A stretch of DNA of 64,000 bases from Candidatus Bipolaricaulota bacterium. GTDB lineage: Bacteria > Bipolaricaulota > Bipolaricaulia > Bipolaricaulales > Bipolaricaulaceae. The notes under the pieces were generated by a model, which was given only the letters and a program-made list of their open reading frames with translations, did no database searches and was not told where the DNA came from. Within the stretch, counting starts at the first letter, position 1; each line of letters begins with the position of its first letter. The translations under genes were made by a program, and so were the position numbers. The stretch covers positions 1 to 64,000 of the forward strand of contig CALKES010000003.1 of the NCBI GenBank assembly GCA_938084715.1, given 5' to 3'. This document shows, one piece after another, positions 1 through 9,601 of this stretch.

Positions 1-456
1 CGGGCGTTTCGGCCCGACCCGGTGGAGCGGGAGAAGGTCGAGGCGATCCTCGAGGCCGCCCGGTGGGCCCCCTCGGGCCGGAACACCCAGCCCTGGCGGT
101 TCGTCGTCGTGGAGTCCCCGGCCAAGCGGGCGGAGCTCGCCCGGCTCGTCCCCCAGCGGGACATGATCGCCCACGCCCCCCTCACCCTGGCGATCCTCCT
201 CGACCGGAAGGCGGGCTACGACGAGCTCAAGGACGCCCAAGGGATCGGGGCCTGCGCCCAAAACGTCCTCCTCGCCGCCCACGCCCTGGGCCTGGGGGCG
301 TGCTGGATCGGCCGGGCGCGGGACCGGGAGGTCGAGGCGCTCCTGGGGGCCAAGGAGGGGGAGGAGCTCATGATGCTCATCCCGATCGGCTACCCGGCGG
401 AGAACCCCGCGCCACGGGACCGGCGGCCCCTCGGGGAGCTCGTCCGGAGGATCTGA
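1..456 (+). CDS. nitroreductase family protein (5' end outside window)
   Basis: FMN-dependent nitroreductase fold. The reading frame is open to base 1, and the residues encoded before the GTG at 22 (RAFRPDP) match the usual N-terminal RSVRxFxPDPV motif of this family, so the true start lies upstream of the window and the GTG is internal. The motifs AARWAPSGRNTQPWRFVVV and, near the C terminus, IPIGYPAE are typical of the small (about 170 residue) nitroreductases that bind FMN as dimers. The natural substrate cannot be told from sequence. The stop codon overlaps the start of the next gene (TGATG), so the two are probably co-transcribed. Confidence 0.88.
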   Translation, partial: RAFRPDPVEREKVEAILEAARWAPSGRNTQPWRFVVVESPAKRAELARLVPQRDMIAHAPLTLAILLDRKAGYDELKDAQGIGACAQNVLLAAHALGLGACWIGRARDREVEALLGAKEGEELMMLIPIGYPAENPAPRDRRPLGELVRRI

Positions 457-731
457 TGCCCTACGCCCTGGCCGTCCTCGCCGCCCTTCTCCTGATCCCG
501 GCCCTGGGGTTGGGCCTCCTCACGGCCCTTCTCGTCCTTGGAGCCGGGCTCCTCGTTGCGCTGTGCGCCCTGGCCCTCGGGGCCACGGGGGCTCTCTTCG
601 AGTGGATCCTCGCCCTGACGGCGGTGGGGGTCACCTGGAGGGCCGTTCGCGCGGGTCGCCGCGCGTTCCGCCGGCTCCGGGAGGCCCTGGCTACCGTCGG
701 CCCGGGCACTGGGCGGCTACGCTCGGGCTGA
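456..731 (+). CDS. small two-helix membrane protein, unknown function
   Basis: A 91-residue protein starting at the ATG that overlaps the nitroreductase stop. Residues 3-35 are almost entirely Leu/Ala/Gly/Val and residues 38-58 are again hydrophobic, giving two likely membrane helices, followed by an Arg-rich tail (RAVRAGRRAFRRLREAL) that should face the cytoplasm. No family recognised. Its last 41 bases overlap the 3' end of the convergent PEP carboxykinase gene. The one-base coupling to the nitroreductase suggests translational coupling but says nothing about role. Confidence 0.6.
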   Translation: MPYALAVLAALLLIPALGLGLLTALLVLGAGLLVALCALALGATGALFEWILALTAVGVTWRAVRAGRRAFRRLREALATVGPGTGRLRSG

Positions 732-2331
732 TCTCCAGCCCCCCAAACGCCCGTCCGAACTCCCGGGCGAACTCCTCGGCGAGGGCGTCGGCCCGCCGCT
801 CGTAGGCCCCTGGGTCCCGCCACGTCCGCTGGGGCTGGAGGACCTCGGGGGGAACCCCTGGGCAGCTTAGGGGGACCCAGACCCGGAACCGAGGATCGAG
901 GACGAAGTCCACGCGGGAGAGCTCCCCGCCTAAGGCGGCGCGGACCATCCGCCGGGTGAGGCGGATGTCGATCCGCCTCCCCTCCCCATACGGCCCACCG
1001 GACCAGCCCGTGTTCACAAGCCACGCCTCGGTCCTGTGCCGCCCGAGGTACTCCCCGAGGAGGTCGACGTAGTCCTGGGGCCGGCGCGGCATGAACGGGG
1101 CCCCAAAGAACCGGGAGAACGTGGACCGGGGCTCGACGACCCCGGTCTCCGTCCCCGCGAGCTTGCTCGTGTACCCCATGAGGAACCAGAACTTGGCCTG
1201 ATCGGGCTCCAGGCGGGCCATGGGGGGGAGGACCCCGTTGGCGTCCGCCGTGAGGAGGAGGAGGGCCCGGGGGTGGCCGGCCCGGCCCCGGGGGTCGGCG
1301 TTGCGGATGAACGAGAGGGGGTAGCTCGCCCGGGAGTTCTCGGTCAGCCGCCGGTCGGAAAAGTCAAACCGCCCATCGGGGTAGATCATCGCGTTCTCCA
1401 CGATCGCCCCGTGGTCCAAGGGGGGGGCCTCGTGCATCACCGCCCCGTAGATGTCGGGCTCCTTGTCCGGGTGGAGGTCGATCATCTTCGCGTAGCAGCC
1501 CCACTCGAAGTTGAAGATCCCGTGGGGGCTCCAGCCGTGCTCGTCGTCCCCAAGGAGCGTCCGCTCCGGATCCGAGGAGAGGGAGGTCTTCCCCGTCCCG
1601 GAAAGCCCAAGGTACAGGGCCACGTCGCCCTCCGGGCCCACGCTCGCCGCCCCGTGGAGGGGGAGGATCCCCAGGGGGGGCAGAAGGAAGTTCATCACCG
1701 TGAACATGAGCTTCTTCACCGAGCCCAGGTACGCCGACCCGTGGACCACCCCCCGCCGGCGGGCGAAGTCCATCGCCACCGCGATCCCCGAGGGGGTACC
1801 CGTCTTGGGGTCCGGCCGGAGCCTCCCCGCGTACTTCCCCCGATCCAGCGCGTCGTAGGGGAGCACCAGGAGGGTAAACGGTTCGCTCCCGAACACCGAG
1901 CCCTCGATCCCCTCCGGGAGGGGGCGGAACATGTTGTCGGTGAACAGGGCGGTGAGGGCCCGGTCGGTGACGGTCCGAACGCGGAGGGCCCAAGCCGGAT
2001 CGGCCCCCAGGGCCCGCTCGGTCACGTAGAGGCGGCCTTTCTTGGCCAGCGCGGCCAGGGCGTCCTCCCAAAGAAGCGCGAACGTCTCCTCGGTCATCGG
2101 GTGGCAGTAGGGGGAGGTCCAGTCCACGTCCCCGTGGACCTCCGGGCGGTCCACGATGTAGGTGTCCTCGGGCCGACGCCCTGTCGACTCCGGCGGGGTC
2201 CAGGTGGCGAGGGCCCCTGAGGCGCTCACCACGGCTTCCCGGCGTGCCACCACCTCCGCGATCAGGTCCCGGCGGGAGGGGTTCACCAGGGCGCGGCCGA
2301 GGAGCCGCTCCAGGGCACGGTCAATGTCCAT
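691..2331 (-). CDS. pckA: phosphoenolpyruvate carboxykinase (ATP)
   Basis: Converts oxaloacetate and ATP to PEP, CO2 and ADP in gluconeogenesis (reversible in some anaerobes). The protein is 546 residues, normal for the ATP family. Residues 242-249 (GLSGTGKT) are the kinase-1a P-loop, followed by LLGDDEHGW around 259-267 (kinase-2, metal-binding aspartates), and RGVVHGSAYLGSVKK around 193-207 belongs to the substrate-binding region. The ATG at 2331 was chosen because GGGAGGA lies just upstream and the preceding in-frame residues are not conserved. The start lies inside the 3' end of the upstream MscS gene (11-base overlap), so the two form a minus-strand operon. With FBP aldolase/phosphatase elsewhere in the window it supports sugar synthesis from C3/C4 acids. 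Confidence 0.97.
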   Translation of the reverse strand: MDIDRALERLLGRALVNPSRRDLIAEVVARREAVVSASGALATWTPPESTGRRPEDTYIVDRPEVHGDVDWTSPYCHPMTEETFALLWEDALAALAKKGRLYVTERALGADPAWALRVRTVTDRALTALFTDNMFRPLPEGIEGSVFGSEPFTLLVLPYDALDRGKYAGRLRPDPKTGTPSGIAVAMDFARRRGVVHGSAYLGSVKKLMFTVMNFLLPPLGILPLHGAASVGPEGDVALYLGLSGTGKTSLSSDPERTLLGDDEHGWSPHGIFNFEWGCYAKMIDLHPDKEPDIYGAVMHEAPPLDHGAIVENAMIYPDGRFDFSDRRLTENSRASYPLSFIRNADPRGRAGHPRALLLLTADANGVLPPMARLEPDQAKFWFLMGYTSKLAGTETGVVEPRSTFSRFFGAPFMPRRPQDYVDLLGEYLGRHRTEAWLVNTGWSGGPYGEGRRIDIRLTRRMVRAALGGELSRVDFVLDPRFRVWVPLSCPGVPPEVLQPQRTWRDPGAYERRADALAEEFAREFGRAFGGLEISPSVAAQCPGRR

Positions 2332-3397
2332 CGCGGTCCTCCCTGGCGGGGGAAGTGTGCACCACCCACGTCGGGTAGGCGAGCTCAACCCCAAGCTCCC
2401 GTAGCTTTGCCACCAGCGCGAGGTGAATCGCCCCGTGGACCGCCCGCCAGGCGGAGTAGTCCGGGCTCAGGTAGTAGTAGACGACCTCGTAGACGACGCC
2501 GTGGTCCCCAAACTCCCGGACGGCCGCCCAGGCGAACCGGGTCAGGGCCTGGGCTTCCACAGCCTCGCGAGCGACCTCGGGGATCCGGGCAAGCTTCTCC
2601 AAGGGCGTGGAGAACGGAACTCGGAACGTGAACGCTGCCCGCCGCTCCGTCATCGGGCGGTAGTTCTGAATCACTGCACGCAGGAGCTCGGAGTTGGAGT
2701 ACACAAGCTGCTCCCCCGACAGGCTGCGCAGTCGGGTCGTCTTGAGCCCAATCCGCTCCACGGTTCCCATGTAGTCCCCCACCACGATGAAGTCCCCCAC
2801 GAGGAACGGCTTGTCGACCACGATGGCCATCGAGGCGAAGAGGTCCCCGAGGATGCTCTGAAGGGCAAGGGCCACGGCGATCCCCGCGATCCCCAGCCCC
2901 GTGACCAGGGCGGTGATGTTCACCCCGAGGTTGTCGAGGGCCAGAAGGAGGACGACGGTCCAGAGGGCGATCTTGACGATGACCCCCACCACGTTGAGCG
3001 TGGTGGCGGCCGCAGCGTCCCCCTCACGCCCCAGGTGATCCCGGATCTCTCGGTTGACCCAGTGGGTGACAAGGCGGTTACCCCAGATTGCGACCTGGAG
3101 GAGGAAGGAGACGATGGCGAGGATCTCGATCCCCCGGGTCGCCTGAGGAGGGAGTCGCAGGGCGAGGGACCCCGCAAGCAGGGCCACGGCGAGGAAGAAG
3201 AAGGCCTGCGTGCGCCGGACGAGGTCCCTCAGGAGTTGGACGAGCTCGCTTGGGGCACGGTCGATCCTGCGCTGAAGTTGGCGCAGGGCGAGCCACCGGA
3301 GGAGCAGGAGCAGGCCCAACGTCGCCCCCCCGACCCCCAGGGCCAGGAGCCAGACCCAGACGGGATTTGCCCCCACCACTTCGTCCAGAAGGTTCAT
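2321..3397 (-). CDS. MscS-family mechanosensitive ion channel
   Basis: A 358-residue small-conductance mechanosensitive channel, which opens under membrane tension to release solutes. Hydrophobic segments lie near residues 10-32, 53-78 and 85-105, followed by the pore-lining TM3, rich in Gly and Ala (VTGLGIAGIAVALALQS), and the beta-domain signature DKPFLVGDFIVVGDYMGTVERIG that defines the family. The C-terminal alpha/beta cage domain follows. The ATG at 3397 is chosen because the upstream residues are low-complexity; its Shine-Dalgarno is weak. It overlaps pckA by 11 bases. A housekeeping osmotic channel is likely. Confidence 0.93.
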   Translation of the reverse strand: MNLLDEVVGANPVWVWLLALGVGGATLGLLLLLRWLALRQLQRRIDRAPSELVQLLRDLVRRTQAFFFLAVALLAGSLALRLPPQATRGIEILAIVSFLLQVAIWGNRLVTHWVNREIRDHLGREGDAAAATTLNVVGVIVKIALWTVVLLLALDNLGVNITALVTGLGIAGIAVALALQSILGDLFASMAIVVDKPFLVGDFIVVGDYMGTVERIGLKTTRLRSLSGEQLVYSNSELLRAVIQNYRPMTERRAAFTFRVPFSTPLEKLARIPEVAREAVEAQALTRFAWAAVREFGDHGVVYEVVYYYLSPDYSAWRAVHGAIHLALVAKLRELGVELAYPTWVVHTSPAREDRDGH

Positions 3398-3531
3398 CGG
3401 ACGGGCATCCCCACCAGGACGGACTGGCCACGGACCCCGCGGTTCGCGGACGCACGACGAGAAGCCCCGAGCACCCCCGGAGGGTAAGTCCCCACCCGGG
3501 GCCTGGTCAAACCCAGGGCCCGACCTGCCTG

Positions 3532-3560
3532 CAGACAACCCCCATCGGCCGGGGTACACT
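3532..3560 (+). promoter_or_regulatory. candidate sigma-70 promoter of the ugp operon
   Basis: CAGACA at 3532-3537 and TACACT at 3555-3560 are separated by 17 bases. This is the best promoter seen in the 290-base divergent gap between mscS and ugpB (3398-3687), and would give a leader of about 120 bases. Nothing else recognisable was seen in the gap apart from the ugpB ribosome binding site. Confidence 0.4.
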
Positions 3561-3687
3561 CCGCACCGCCCCCCGCGGGGATCCGCCTCGGGGGACAGGG
3601 AGCTTCGGGAGGTGATCGAGCCGAAAGAACCAGGGCCAAGGAGCCGCCGAAGTCCGAAAGCATCCGAAATCCTAAGGAGGAACGAAG

Positions 3688-5010
3688 ATGAACTTGAAGA
3701 AGGTGATCGGAGTCGCGGTGGTTGCTTTGGGCCTCGTCCTTCCAGGGTTGGCCCAGAAGGTGGAGATCGAATTCTGGCACGCGGCCACCGGGGCCCTGGC
3801 TGCGGCCCTGACCGAGGTCGTCAACGGGTTCCACGCCGCCCAGGACCAGTACGTGGTCAACTTGGTCCACAAGGGGACCTACACGGAGACGATGTCGGCG
3901 GCGATCGCGGCGTTCCGCGCCGGCAAGCCCCCCCACGTGGTGATGATCTTCGAGGTGGGAACGGCAACGATGATGGCCGCCACCGGGGCGATCTACCCCG
4001 TCTACCAGCTCATGGCCGACACGGGGACCCCGTTCGACCCGGAGATCTACATCGCCCCCGTGAAGGGCTACTACAGCGACGCCGCGGGCCGGATGGTCTC
4101 CATGCCGTTCAACACCTCCACCGCGGTCCTGTGGTACAACAAGGACGCGTTCCGGGCCGCGGGGCTCGACCCGGACCGCCCGCCCCAGACCTGGGCCGAG
4201 GTCCGGGCGGCGGCGAAGGCGATCGTCGACGCCGGGGCCGCCAAGATCGGCCTGTCCTGTTCGTGGCTCACCTGGACCCAGTTTGAGCAGTTTGCCGCCC
4301 TCCACGACCTGCCGTTTGCCACCCGCACGAACGGGTTTGAGGGGATGGACGCGGTGCTCACCCTCGACCACCCCCTGTTCGTCCGCCACGTCCAGACCCT
4401 GGTGGACATGCAGCGGGAGGGGTCGTTCACCTACTCCGGCCGGGACTCCACCCCCGACGCCCTGTTCGGCTCCGGGGAGGCGGCGATGCTCATTGCCTCC
4501 TCGGCGCTGCTGGCTCGGGTCCGGCGGGAGGCCCAGTTCAAGTGGGGCCTCACCTACCTCCCCTACTACGACGACTTCATCCCCGAGCCCAAGAACTCGA
4601 TCATCGGGGGAGCGTCCCTGTGGGTGATGCGCAAGCCCGACGCCACCGCCGAGCAGTACCGGGGGGTGGCGGCGTTCTTCGCCTACCTGAGCCAGGCGGC
4701 CACCGATGCCCAGTGGCACATGACCACGGGCTACGTTCCCCTCACCTTCGGGGGGTACGAGGCGGCCAAGGCGGTCGGGTTCTACGACCAGAACCCTGGT
4801 CTGGACATCCCGATCCTCCAGCTGGCCCGCCCCAACCCCACCCCCAACACCCGGGGCCTGCGGTTGGGGAACCTCCCCGCCATCCGGGTCGTGATCTACG
4901 AGGAGGTGGAGAAGGCCCTCCAGGGGGGGCAGACCGCCCAGGCGGCCATCACCAACATCGTCCGGCGGGGGAACGCCATCCTCCGCGAGTTCGAGGCGAC
5001 CTACAAGTAG
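3688..5010 (+). CDS. ugpB: glycerol-3-phosphate-type ABC transporter, solute-binding protein
   Basis: A 440-residue extracytoplasmic binding protein of the UgpB branch of family-1 solute-binding proteins. Residues 1-22 form a signal peptide (Lys-Lys, hydrophobic core, cleavage near GLAQ). The start of the mature protein ([11 protein letters not shown]) and the later [16 protein letters not shown] motif are characteristic of UgpB rather than of maltose-binding proteins. AAGGAGGAACG precedes the ATG. It is the first gene of an operon with two permeases, a glycerophosphodiesterase, glycerol kinase and G3P dehydrogenase, which supports a G3P or glycerophosphodiester ligand. A perfect hairpin follows the stop codon, as is common after the binding-protein gene. 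Exact ligand inferred, not shown. Confidence 0.92.
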   Translation: MNLKKVIGVAVVALGLVLPGLAQKVEIEFWHAATGALAAALTEVVNGFHAAQDQYVVNLVHKGTYTETMSAAIAAFRAGKPPHVVMIFEVGTATMMAATGAIYPVYQLMADTGTPFDPEIYIAPVKGYYSDAAGRMVSMPFNTSTAVLWYNKDAFRAAGLDPDRPPQTWAEVRAAAKAIVDAGAAKIGLSCSWLTWTQFEQFAALHDLPFATRTNGFEGMDAVLTLDHPLFVRHVQTLVDMQREGSFTYSGRDSTPDALFGSGEAAMLIASSALLARVRREAQFKWGLTYLPYYDDFIPEPKNSIIGGASLWVMRKPDATAEQYRGVAAFFAYLSQAATDAQWHMTTGYVPLTFGGYEAAKAVGFYDQNPGLDIPILQLARPNPTPNTRGLRLGNLPAIRVVIYEEVEKALQGGQTAQAAITNIVRRGNAILREFEATYK

Positions 5011-5018
5011 CGCGGAGC

Positions 5019-5047
5019 GGGGCCTGCGCCCCAGGGGCGCAGGCCCC
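5019..5047 (+). terminator. intra-operon hairpin between ugpB and ugpA
   Basis: A perfect 12-bp inverted repeat (arms 5019-5030 and 5036-5047, 5-base loop) starts nine bases after the ugpB stop. No T-run follows, so it is more likely a 3'-end stabilising or partial-termination hairpin than a full terminator. In many ABC operons such a structure raises binding-protein mRNA over permease mRNA. Confidence 0.7.
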
Positions 5048-5071
5048 GTCCCTGTTTCGGGAGGTGGTTCG

Positions 5072-5956
5072 GTGACCGGGTCGCCGGTGTTCAAGAACAA
5101 GCTCCTTCCCTACCTCCTCGTGGCCCCCCAGATCGCGGTCACGGGGGTGTTCTTCGTCTGGCCGGCCGCCCAGGCCATCCAGCAGGCGGTGTTGCGCTCC
5201 GACCCGTTCGGGCTCCGAACGCGGTTCGTCGGCCTGGAGAACTTCAAGGTCCTGTTTTCGGACCCCTACTACCTCGGGGCGATCCGGCTCTCGTTCCTGT
5301 TCGCCGCGGCGGTGACGTTGGTTGCGCTGTCGGTGGCGCTCCTTCTGGCGGTGATGGCCCACCGCCCGTTGCGGGGGGCACGGGTCTACAAGACGCTCCT
5401 CATCTGGCCCTACGCCCTGGCCCCGGCGATGGCGGCCGTCCTGTGGCTGTTTTTGTTTCAGCCCTCGATCGGGATCGTGGCCCGGGCCCTCCAGGGGGTG
5501 GGGATCGCCTGGAACTACACCTTGGACGGCGGGCAGGCGTTCTTCCTCGTGGTCCTGGCCTCGGTGTGGAAGCTCGTCAGCTACAACTTCATCTTCTTCC
5601 TGGCGGGGCTCCAGGCGATCCCCAAGTCCCTCCTCGAGGCAGCCCGGGTCGACGGGGCCTCGTCCCGGCGCGTCTTCTGGTCCGTCGTGTTCCCCCTGCT
5701 CACCCCCACCACGTTCTTCCTCCTCGTCATGAACACGGTGTACGCGTTCATCGATACGTTCGGGGTCATCGATGCGTTGACGAAGGGGGGACCGGGGAAG
5801 GCCACGGAGACCATGGTCTACAAGCTGTTCGTGGACGGGTACAAGAACTTCCAGATCAACAGCTCCGCCGCCCAGTCCGTGGTCCTGATGGCCCTCGTCA
5901 TCCTCCTCACCGCGGTCCAGTTCCGGTTCATCGAGCGGAGGGTCCACTATGCGTGA
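5072..5956 (+). CDS. ugpA: glycerol-3-phosphate-type ABC transporter, permease 1
   Basis: A 294-residue inner-membrane permease of the MalF/UgpA type with six predicted helices. The EAA motif that docks the ATPase is visible as [20 protein letters not shown] (about residues 188-207). The GTG at 5072 follows GGGAGGTGG. Its 3' end overlaps ugpE by 8 bases. It forms the heteromeric channel with UgpE; no ATPase gene is in the operon, and the MsmK/UgpC-like ATPase at 48037-49140 is the obvious candidate partner. Confidence 0.93.
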   Translation: MTGSPVFKNKLLPYLLVAPQIAVTGVFFVWPAAQAIQQAVLRSDPFGLRTRFVGLENFKVLFSDPYYLGAIRLSFLFAAAVTLVALSVALLLAVMAHRPLRGARVYKTLLIWPYALAPAMAAVLWLFLFQPSIGIVARALQGVGIAWNYTLDGGQAFFLVVLASVWKLVSYNFIFFLAGLQAIPKSLLEAARVDGASSRRVFWSVVFPLLTPTTFFLLVMNTVYAFIDTFGVIDALTKGGPGKATETMVYKLFVDGYKNFQINSSAAQSVVLMALVILLTAVQFRFIERRVHYA

Positions 5957-6794
5957 GCTCCGCCAGAACGGGTTCGCGCACCTCGTCCTCCTCGTGGGGA
6001 TCGGGATCCTCCTGTTCCCGCTGTACATGGCGTTCATCGGCTCAACCCACGACGCGGCGACGATCGGCCGGGGCCGGCTCCCCCTTACCCCGGGATCCCA
6101 CATGGTCGAGAACTACCTCCAGGCTTGGAACTACGGAACAGGGGAGCGGGTCGCGGGGACCCCGGTGCGGATCATGATGGCCAACTCCCTGGCCATGGCC
6201 CTCGCCATCGCCGTGGGGAAGATCGTCGTCTCGGTCCTCGCCGCCTACGCGGTGGTCTTCTTCCGGTTCCCGGGGCGGACCTTCTTCTTCTGGCTCATCT
6301 TCCTCACCCTCATGCTCCCCCTGGAGGTGCGGATCATCCCCAGCTACAAGGTGGCCTCGGACCTCGGGCTCCTTGACTCGTTCGCCGGGCTCATCCTCCC
6401 CCTGCTCGTCTCGGCCACGGGGACGCTGCTGTTCCGCCAGGTGTTCCTCACCGTCCCCCGGGAGCTCCTGGACGCGGCGAAGATCGATGGAGCGGGTCCG
6501 TTGCGGATCCTGGTCTCGGTCATCGTCCCGTTGAGCCGCCCCAGCCTCGCCGCCCTGTTCGTGATCCTGTTCGTGTACGGGTGGAACCAGTACCTGTGGC
6601 CGCTCCTCATCACCACCGATCCCAAGATGAACACGATCGTGATCGGGATCGTCAAGATGCTCGGGACCTCGGAGGCGATGATGGACTGGAACCTGGTCAT
6701 GGCGACCACGGTGATGGCCCTGGGGGTGCCCGTGGCGGTGGTCCTCCTCCTCCAGCGGTGGCTGGTGAAGGGCCTTGTGGAGACCGAGAAGTGA
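5949..6794 (+). CDS. ugpE: glycerol-3-phosphate-type ABC transporter, permease 2
   Basis: A 281-residue MalG/UgpE-type permease. The EAA loop reads [20 protein letters not shown] (about residues 176-195), and the C-terminal part contains the usual [13 protein letters not shown] motif of the sugar/G3P family. The start codon lies inside ugpA, indicating translational coupling. The hydrophilic loop near residues 33-62 is periplasmic by analogy with MalG. Partner of UgpA and UgpB. Confidence 0.93.
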   Translation: MRELRQNGFAHLVLLVGIGILLFPLYMAFIGSTHDAATIGRGRLPLTPGSHMVENYLQAWNYGTGERVAGTPVRIMMANSLAMALAIAVGKIVVSVLAAYAVVFFRFPGRTFFFWLIFLTLMLPLEVRIIPSYKVASDLGLLDSFAGLILPLLVSATGTLLFRQVFLTVPRELLDAAKIDGAGPLRILVSVIVPLSRPSLAALFVILFVYGWNQYLWPLLITTDPKMNTIVIGIVKMLGTSEAMMDWNLVMATTVMALGVPVAVVLLLQRWLVKGLVETEK

Positions 6795-6809
6795 GGAAGG
6801 GGGGAGCCG

Positions 6810-7706
6810 GTGGCGGGGAAGGTGAAGGCCGCCCTGGCCCTGGCGGTGGTAGGAACCGCTGCCCTCGCCTCGGGATGGGAACCCATGCCTAGGGTGCGGG
6901 TCCTGGCCCACCGTGGGGCCCGGTCGGTGGCCCCGGAGAACACCCTCGCCGCGGCCCGGGCCGCCGCCGAGCTCGGGGCCGACGGGTGGGAGTTCGACGT
7001 CCGCCGGACCCGGGACGGCCAGCTCGTCCTCCTCCACGACGAGACCCTCGTCCGGACGACGGACGCCCGGGACGCCTTCCCGGAGCGGGCCCCGTGGCGG
7101 GTGGCCGACTTCACCCTCGACGAGGTTCGCCAGCTCGATGCGGGATCCTGGTTTGTGCGCGAGGACCCGTTCGGGACGATCCGCTCCGGCGAGGTGTCGG
7201 CGGAGGCGGCCCAACGGTTCCCCGGAGAACAGGTGCCGACCCTGCGCGAGGCCCTCCTCCTCTCCCGGGAGCTAGGGTTGTGGGTCAACATCGAGCTCAA
7301 GGGCGTTCCGCTGGCCCCGCTTGCCCCGGAACGCCAGGCCACGGTGGAGGAGGTGGCCACCCTGATTCGGGAGCTCGGGATGGCTGAGGTGACCCTTGTC
7401 TCCTCCTTCGACCACGAGATGATCCGCTACCTCAAGGCGGTGGCCCCGGAGGTGCCGGGCGCGCTTCTCACGACGTTCCTCCCCCCCCAGGCGGTGGAGT
7501 ACGCCCGGGGGATGCGGGCCGACGCCGTCAACCCAAGCCTCGAGGCCTACACCCCGGACTGGGGCCGCCGGCTCCACGGGGCGGGCCTAGGGGTCTACGT
7601 GTGGACCGTCAACGACCCCGGGGCGCTGGACCGGCTCGCCGCCGACCCATCCGTCACGGGGATCATCACCGACTGGCCCCAGCGGCTGCTGGCCCTCCGC
7701 CGATGA
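6810..7706 (+). CDS. glycerophosphodiester phosphodiesterase, exported
   Basis: A 298-residue GDPD-family enzyme that hydrolyses glycerophosphodiesters to G3P and an alcohol. After an N-terminal hydrophobic segment (residues 5-21, likely signal peptide or anchor) comes the diagnostic LAHRGARSVAPENT motif with the catalytic His, then WEFDVRRTRDGQLVLLHD carrying the metal-binding Glu/Asp and the second His, and later NIELKG. The GTG start at 6810 follows a GGAAGGGGGGAG tract. Lying between the ugp permeases and the phosphatase, it probably produces G3P outside the membrane for uptake by Ugp, as UgpQ does inside enteric bacteria. Export is inferred from the N terminus only. Confidence 0.93.
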   Translation: MAGKVKAALALAVVGTAALASGWEPMPRVRVLAHRGARSVAPENTLAAARAAAELGADGWEFDVRRTRDGQLVLLHDETLVRTTDARDAFPERAPWRVADFTLDEVRQLDAGSWFVREDPFGTIRSGEVSAEAAQRFPGEQVPTLREALLLSRELGLWVNIELKGVPLAPLAPERQATVEEVATLIRELGMAEVTLVSSFDHEMIRYLKAVAPEVPGALLTTFLPPQAVEYARGMRADAVNPSLEAYTPDWGRRLHGAGLGVYVWTVNDPGALDRLAADPSVTGIITDWPQRLLALRR

Positions 7707-8503
7707 TCCGCGGCTACCTCCTCGACCTCGATGGCACGGTGTACCGGGGGGAGCGGCTTGTCCCCGGCGCCGATCGGGCGATCGCCACCCTTCGCGCCCG
7801 CGGGCGGAAGGTCCTGTTCCTATCCAACAAGCCCCTCGGCTCGCGCCGCACCTACGCCGACAAGCTCACCCGTCTGGGGATCCCGGCGAGCGAGGGGGAC
7901 GTGATCCACTCCTCGTACGTCCTCGCCCGGCACCTCGCCGGGCAGGCGCCCGGGGCGCGGGTGTTTGCCCTCGGTGAGCCGCCGCTCCTGGCGGAGTTGG
8001 CCCAAGCTGGGCTCCAGTTGACCGAGGATCCGTCGGAGATCCAGTGCGTCGTCGTCGCCTTCGATCGCACCCTCACCTACGCCAAGCTCAACACCGCGTT
8101 CCAGGCGCTGCGAAGGGGGGCCCGGTTCTACGCCACAAATCCTGACCGAACGTGCCCTGTCGATGGCGGTGAGATTCCCGACGCAGCGGGGGGGATCGCG
8201 TTTCTGGAAGCCACGACCGGCCGTCGGGTGGAGGAGGTGTTCGGCAAGCCCTCGCCCCGCATGGTGGCGGCGGCCCTCGCCGTCTTGGGCCTGCCCCCCG
8301 GGGAGTGTGCGCTGGTGGGGGATCGGTTGGAGACGGACATCCGGATGGCCCGGGAGAGCGGCCTGGTCGGGATCCTCACCCTGACCGGCGTCACCTCCCC
8401 CGAGGGGGCGCGGGAGGGTTCCCCCCGCCCCGACCACGTGATCGGAAGCCTGGCCGAGCTCCCCGACCTCGACCGGGAGCTGAACGAAGGAGGAAGACGA
8501 TGA
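7703..8503 (+). CDS. HAD-superfamily phosphatase, NagD / glycerol-phosphatase type
   Basis: A 266-residue HAD type IIA hydrolase. Motif I is LLDLDGTVYRG (residues 6-16, two catalytic Asp), motif II is LFLSNK, the lysine motif is GKPSPRM and motif IV is VGDRLETDI. This subgroup includes NagD, p-nitrophenylphosphatase and archaeal/eukaryotic glycerol-3-phosphate and phosphoglycolate phosphatases. The ATG overlaps the GDPD stop (ATGA), and its own stop overlaps the next start in the same way. Given the operon, glycerol-3-phosphate phosphatase is an attractive but unproven role; it would oppose the glycerol kinase encoded two genes later. Confidence 0.88.
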   Translation: MIRGYLLDLDGTVYRGERLVPGADRAIATLRARGRKVLFLSNKPLGSRRTYADKLTRLGIPASEGDVIHSSYVLARHLAGQAPGARVFALGEPPLLAELAQAGLQLTEDPSEIQCVVVAFDRTLTYAKLNTAFQALRRGARFYATNPDRTCPVDGGEIPDAAGGIAFLEATTGRRVEEVFGKPSPRMVAAALAVLGLPPGECALVGDRLETDIRMARESGLVGILTLTGVTSPEGAREGSPRPDHVIGSLAELPDLDRELNEGGRR

Positions 8504-9597
8504 CGGAAGACGCGGTGCGGGTTCCGGTGGAGAGGCTTCGGGCGTTTGCCCAGGCGGCGTTTGAGGGGGTCGGCGTGGCCCCCCCGGACGCGGCGATCGC
8601 CGCCGAGGTCCTCCTCGCCTCGGACCTCCGGGGGATCGAGTCCCACGGGGTGGGGCGGCTCAAGATGTACTACGACTGGATCAAGAAGGGGATCATCTCC
8701 CCCCGCGTTCGGTTCGAGGTCGTCCGGGAGGGCCCGACGACGGCAGTGGTGGACGCCCACACGAGCCTCGGGCACCCGGTTGCCCACCGGGCGATGGAGC
8801 TGGCGATCGCCAAGGCCCGGGCGTACGGGGTGGGAGCGGTGGCGGTGCGGAACTCGTCCCACTACGGGATCGCCGGGTACTACGCCCGGATGGCGGCCGA
8901 GGTGGGGATGATCGGGCTTGCGTTCACGAACGCCCGGCCCTCGGTGGCCCCCACGTTCGGGGTCGAGCCCATGCTCGGGACGAACCCCATCGCCTTTGCC
9001 TGCCCCACCGACGAGCCTTTCCCGTTCCTGTTCGACGCCGCCACCTCGATCACCCAGCGGGGGAAGATCGAGGTCCTGGCGCGGGAGGGGAAGCCGACCC
9101 CGGCGGGGTGGGTCGTGGACCGTTCGGGGAGGCTCGCCACCGACACCGCGGCGATTCTCCAGGGGATTCCCCGGGAGCTCTACGCCCTCCTCCCCCTGGG
9201 GGGGGCGGGGGAGGAGATGGGCGGGCACAAGGGGTACGGCCTGGCGACGATGGTGGAGATCCTGTGCGCCGGGCTGTCCTCGGGGGCGTTCCTGTGGGCC
9301 CTGTCCGGGATGGAGCGGGACGGGACCCCGCGGCCGCACCGGCTGGCCCACTTCTTCCTCGCCGTCGGGGTCGAGGCCTTCGTCCCGTTGGACGAGTTCA
9401 AGGGGACGGTGGGCGGGATCCTCCGCGAGCTCCGCGGGGCGGCCAAGGCTCCCGGGGCCGAGCGGATCTACACCGCGGGGGAGAAGGGGCACGCCCGCGA
9501 AGAGCGGATCCGCCGGGAGGGGGTCCCGCTCCCTCCCTCCCTCCAGAGGGAGCTCCGTCAGATCGGGGCGGAGCTGGGCCTCCCCGTCCCGTTCTAG
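8500..9597 (+). CDS. malate/L-lactate/ureidoglycolate dehydrogenase family (Ldh2) oxidoreductase
   Basis: A 365-residue NAD(P)-dependent 2-hydroxyacid dehydrogenase of the Ldh2/MdhL family, unrelated to classical MDH. Family hallmarks are SDLRGIESHGVGRL (residues 43-56, with the substrate-contacting Ser-His-Gly), VRNSSHYGIAGYYA, FTNARPSVAPTFG, MLGTNPIAFACP and the GGHKGYGLATMVEIL motif. The start overlaps the preceding stop (ATGA), with GGAGGAAG upstream. Substrate is unknown; members act on malate, lactate, ureidoglycolate or 2,3-diketogulonate. In this operon a C3 hydroxyacid is plausible. Confidence 0.9.
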   Translation: MTEDAVRVPVERLRAFAQAAFEGVGVAPPDAAIAAEVLLASDLRGIESHGVGRLKMYYDWIKKGIISPRVRFEVVREGPTTAVVDAHTSLGHPVAHRAMELAIAKARAYGVGAVAVRNSSHYGIAGYYARMAAEVGMIGLAFTNARPSVAPTFGVEPMLGTNPIAFACPTDEPFPFLFDAATSITQRGKIEVLAREGKPTPAGWVVDRSGRLATDTAAILQGIPRELYALLPLGGAGEEMGGHKGYGLATMVEILCAGLSSGAFLWALSGMERDGTPRPHRLAHFFLAVGVEAFVPLDEFKGTVGGILRELRGAAKAPGAERIYTAGEKGHAREERIRREGVPLPPSLQRELRQIGAELGLPVPF

Positions 9598-9601
9598 GGC
9601 C

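Noticed and set aside
2410-3600. Plus-strand frames opposite mscS
   Set aside because: They have charged, repetitive shadow composition and no family similarity.
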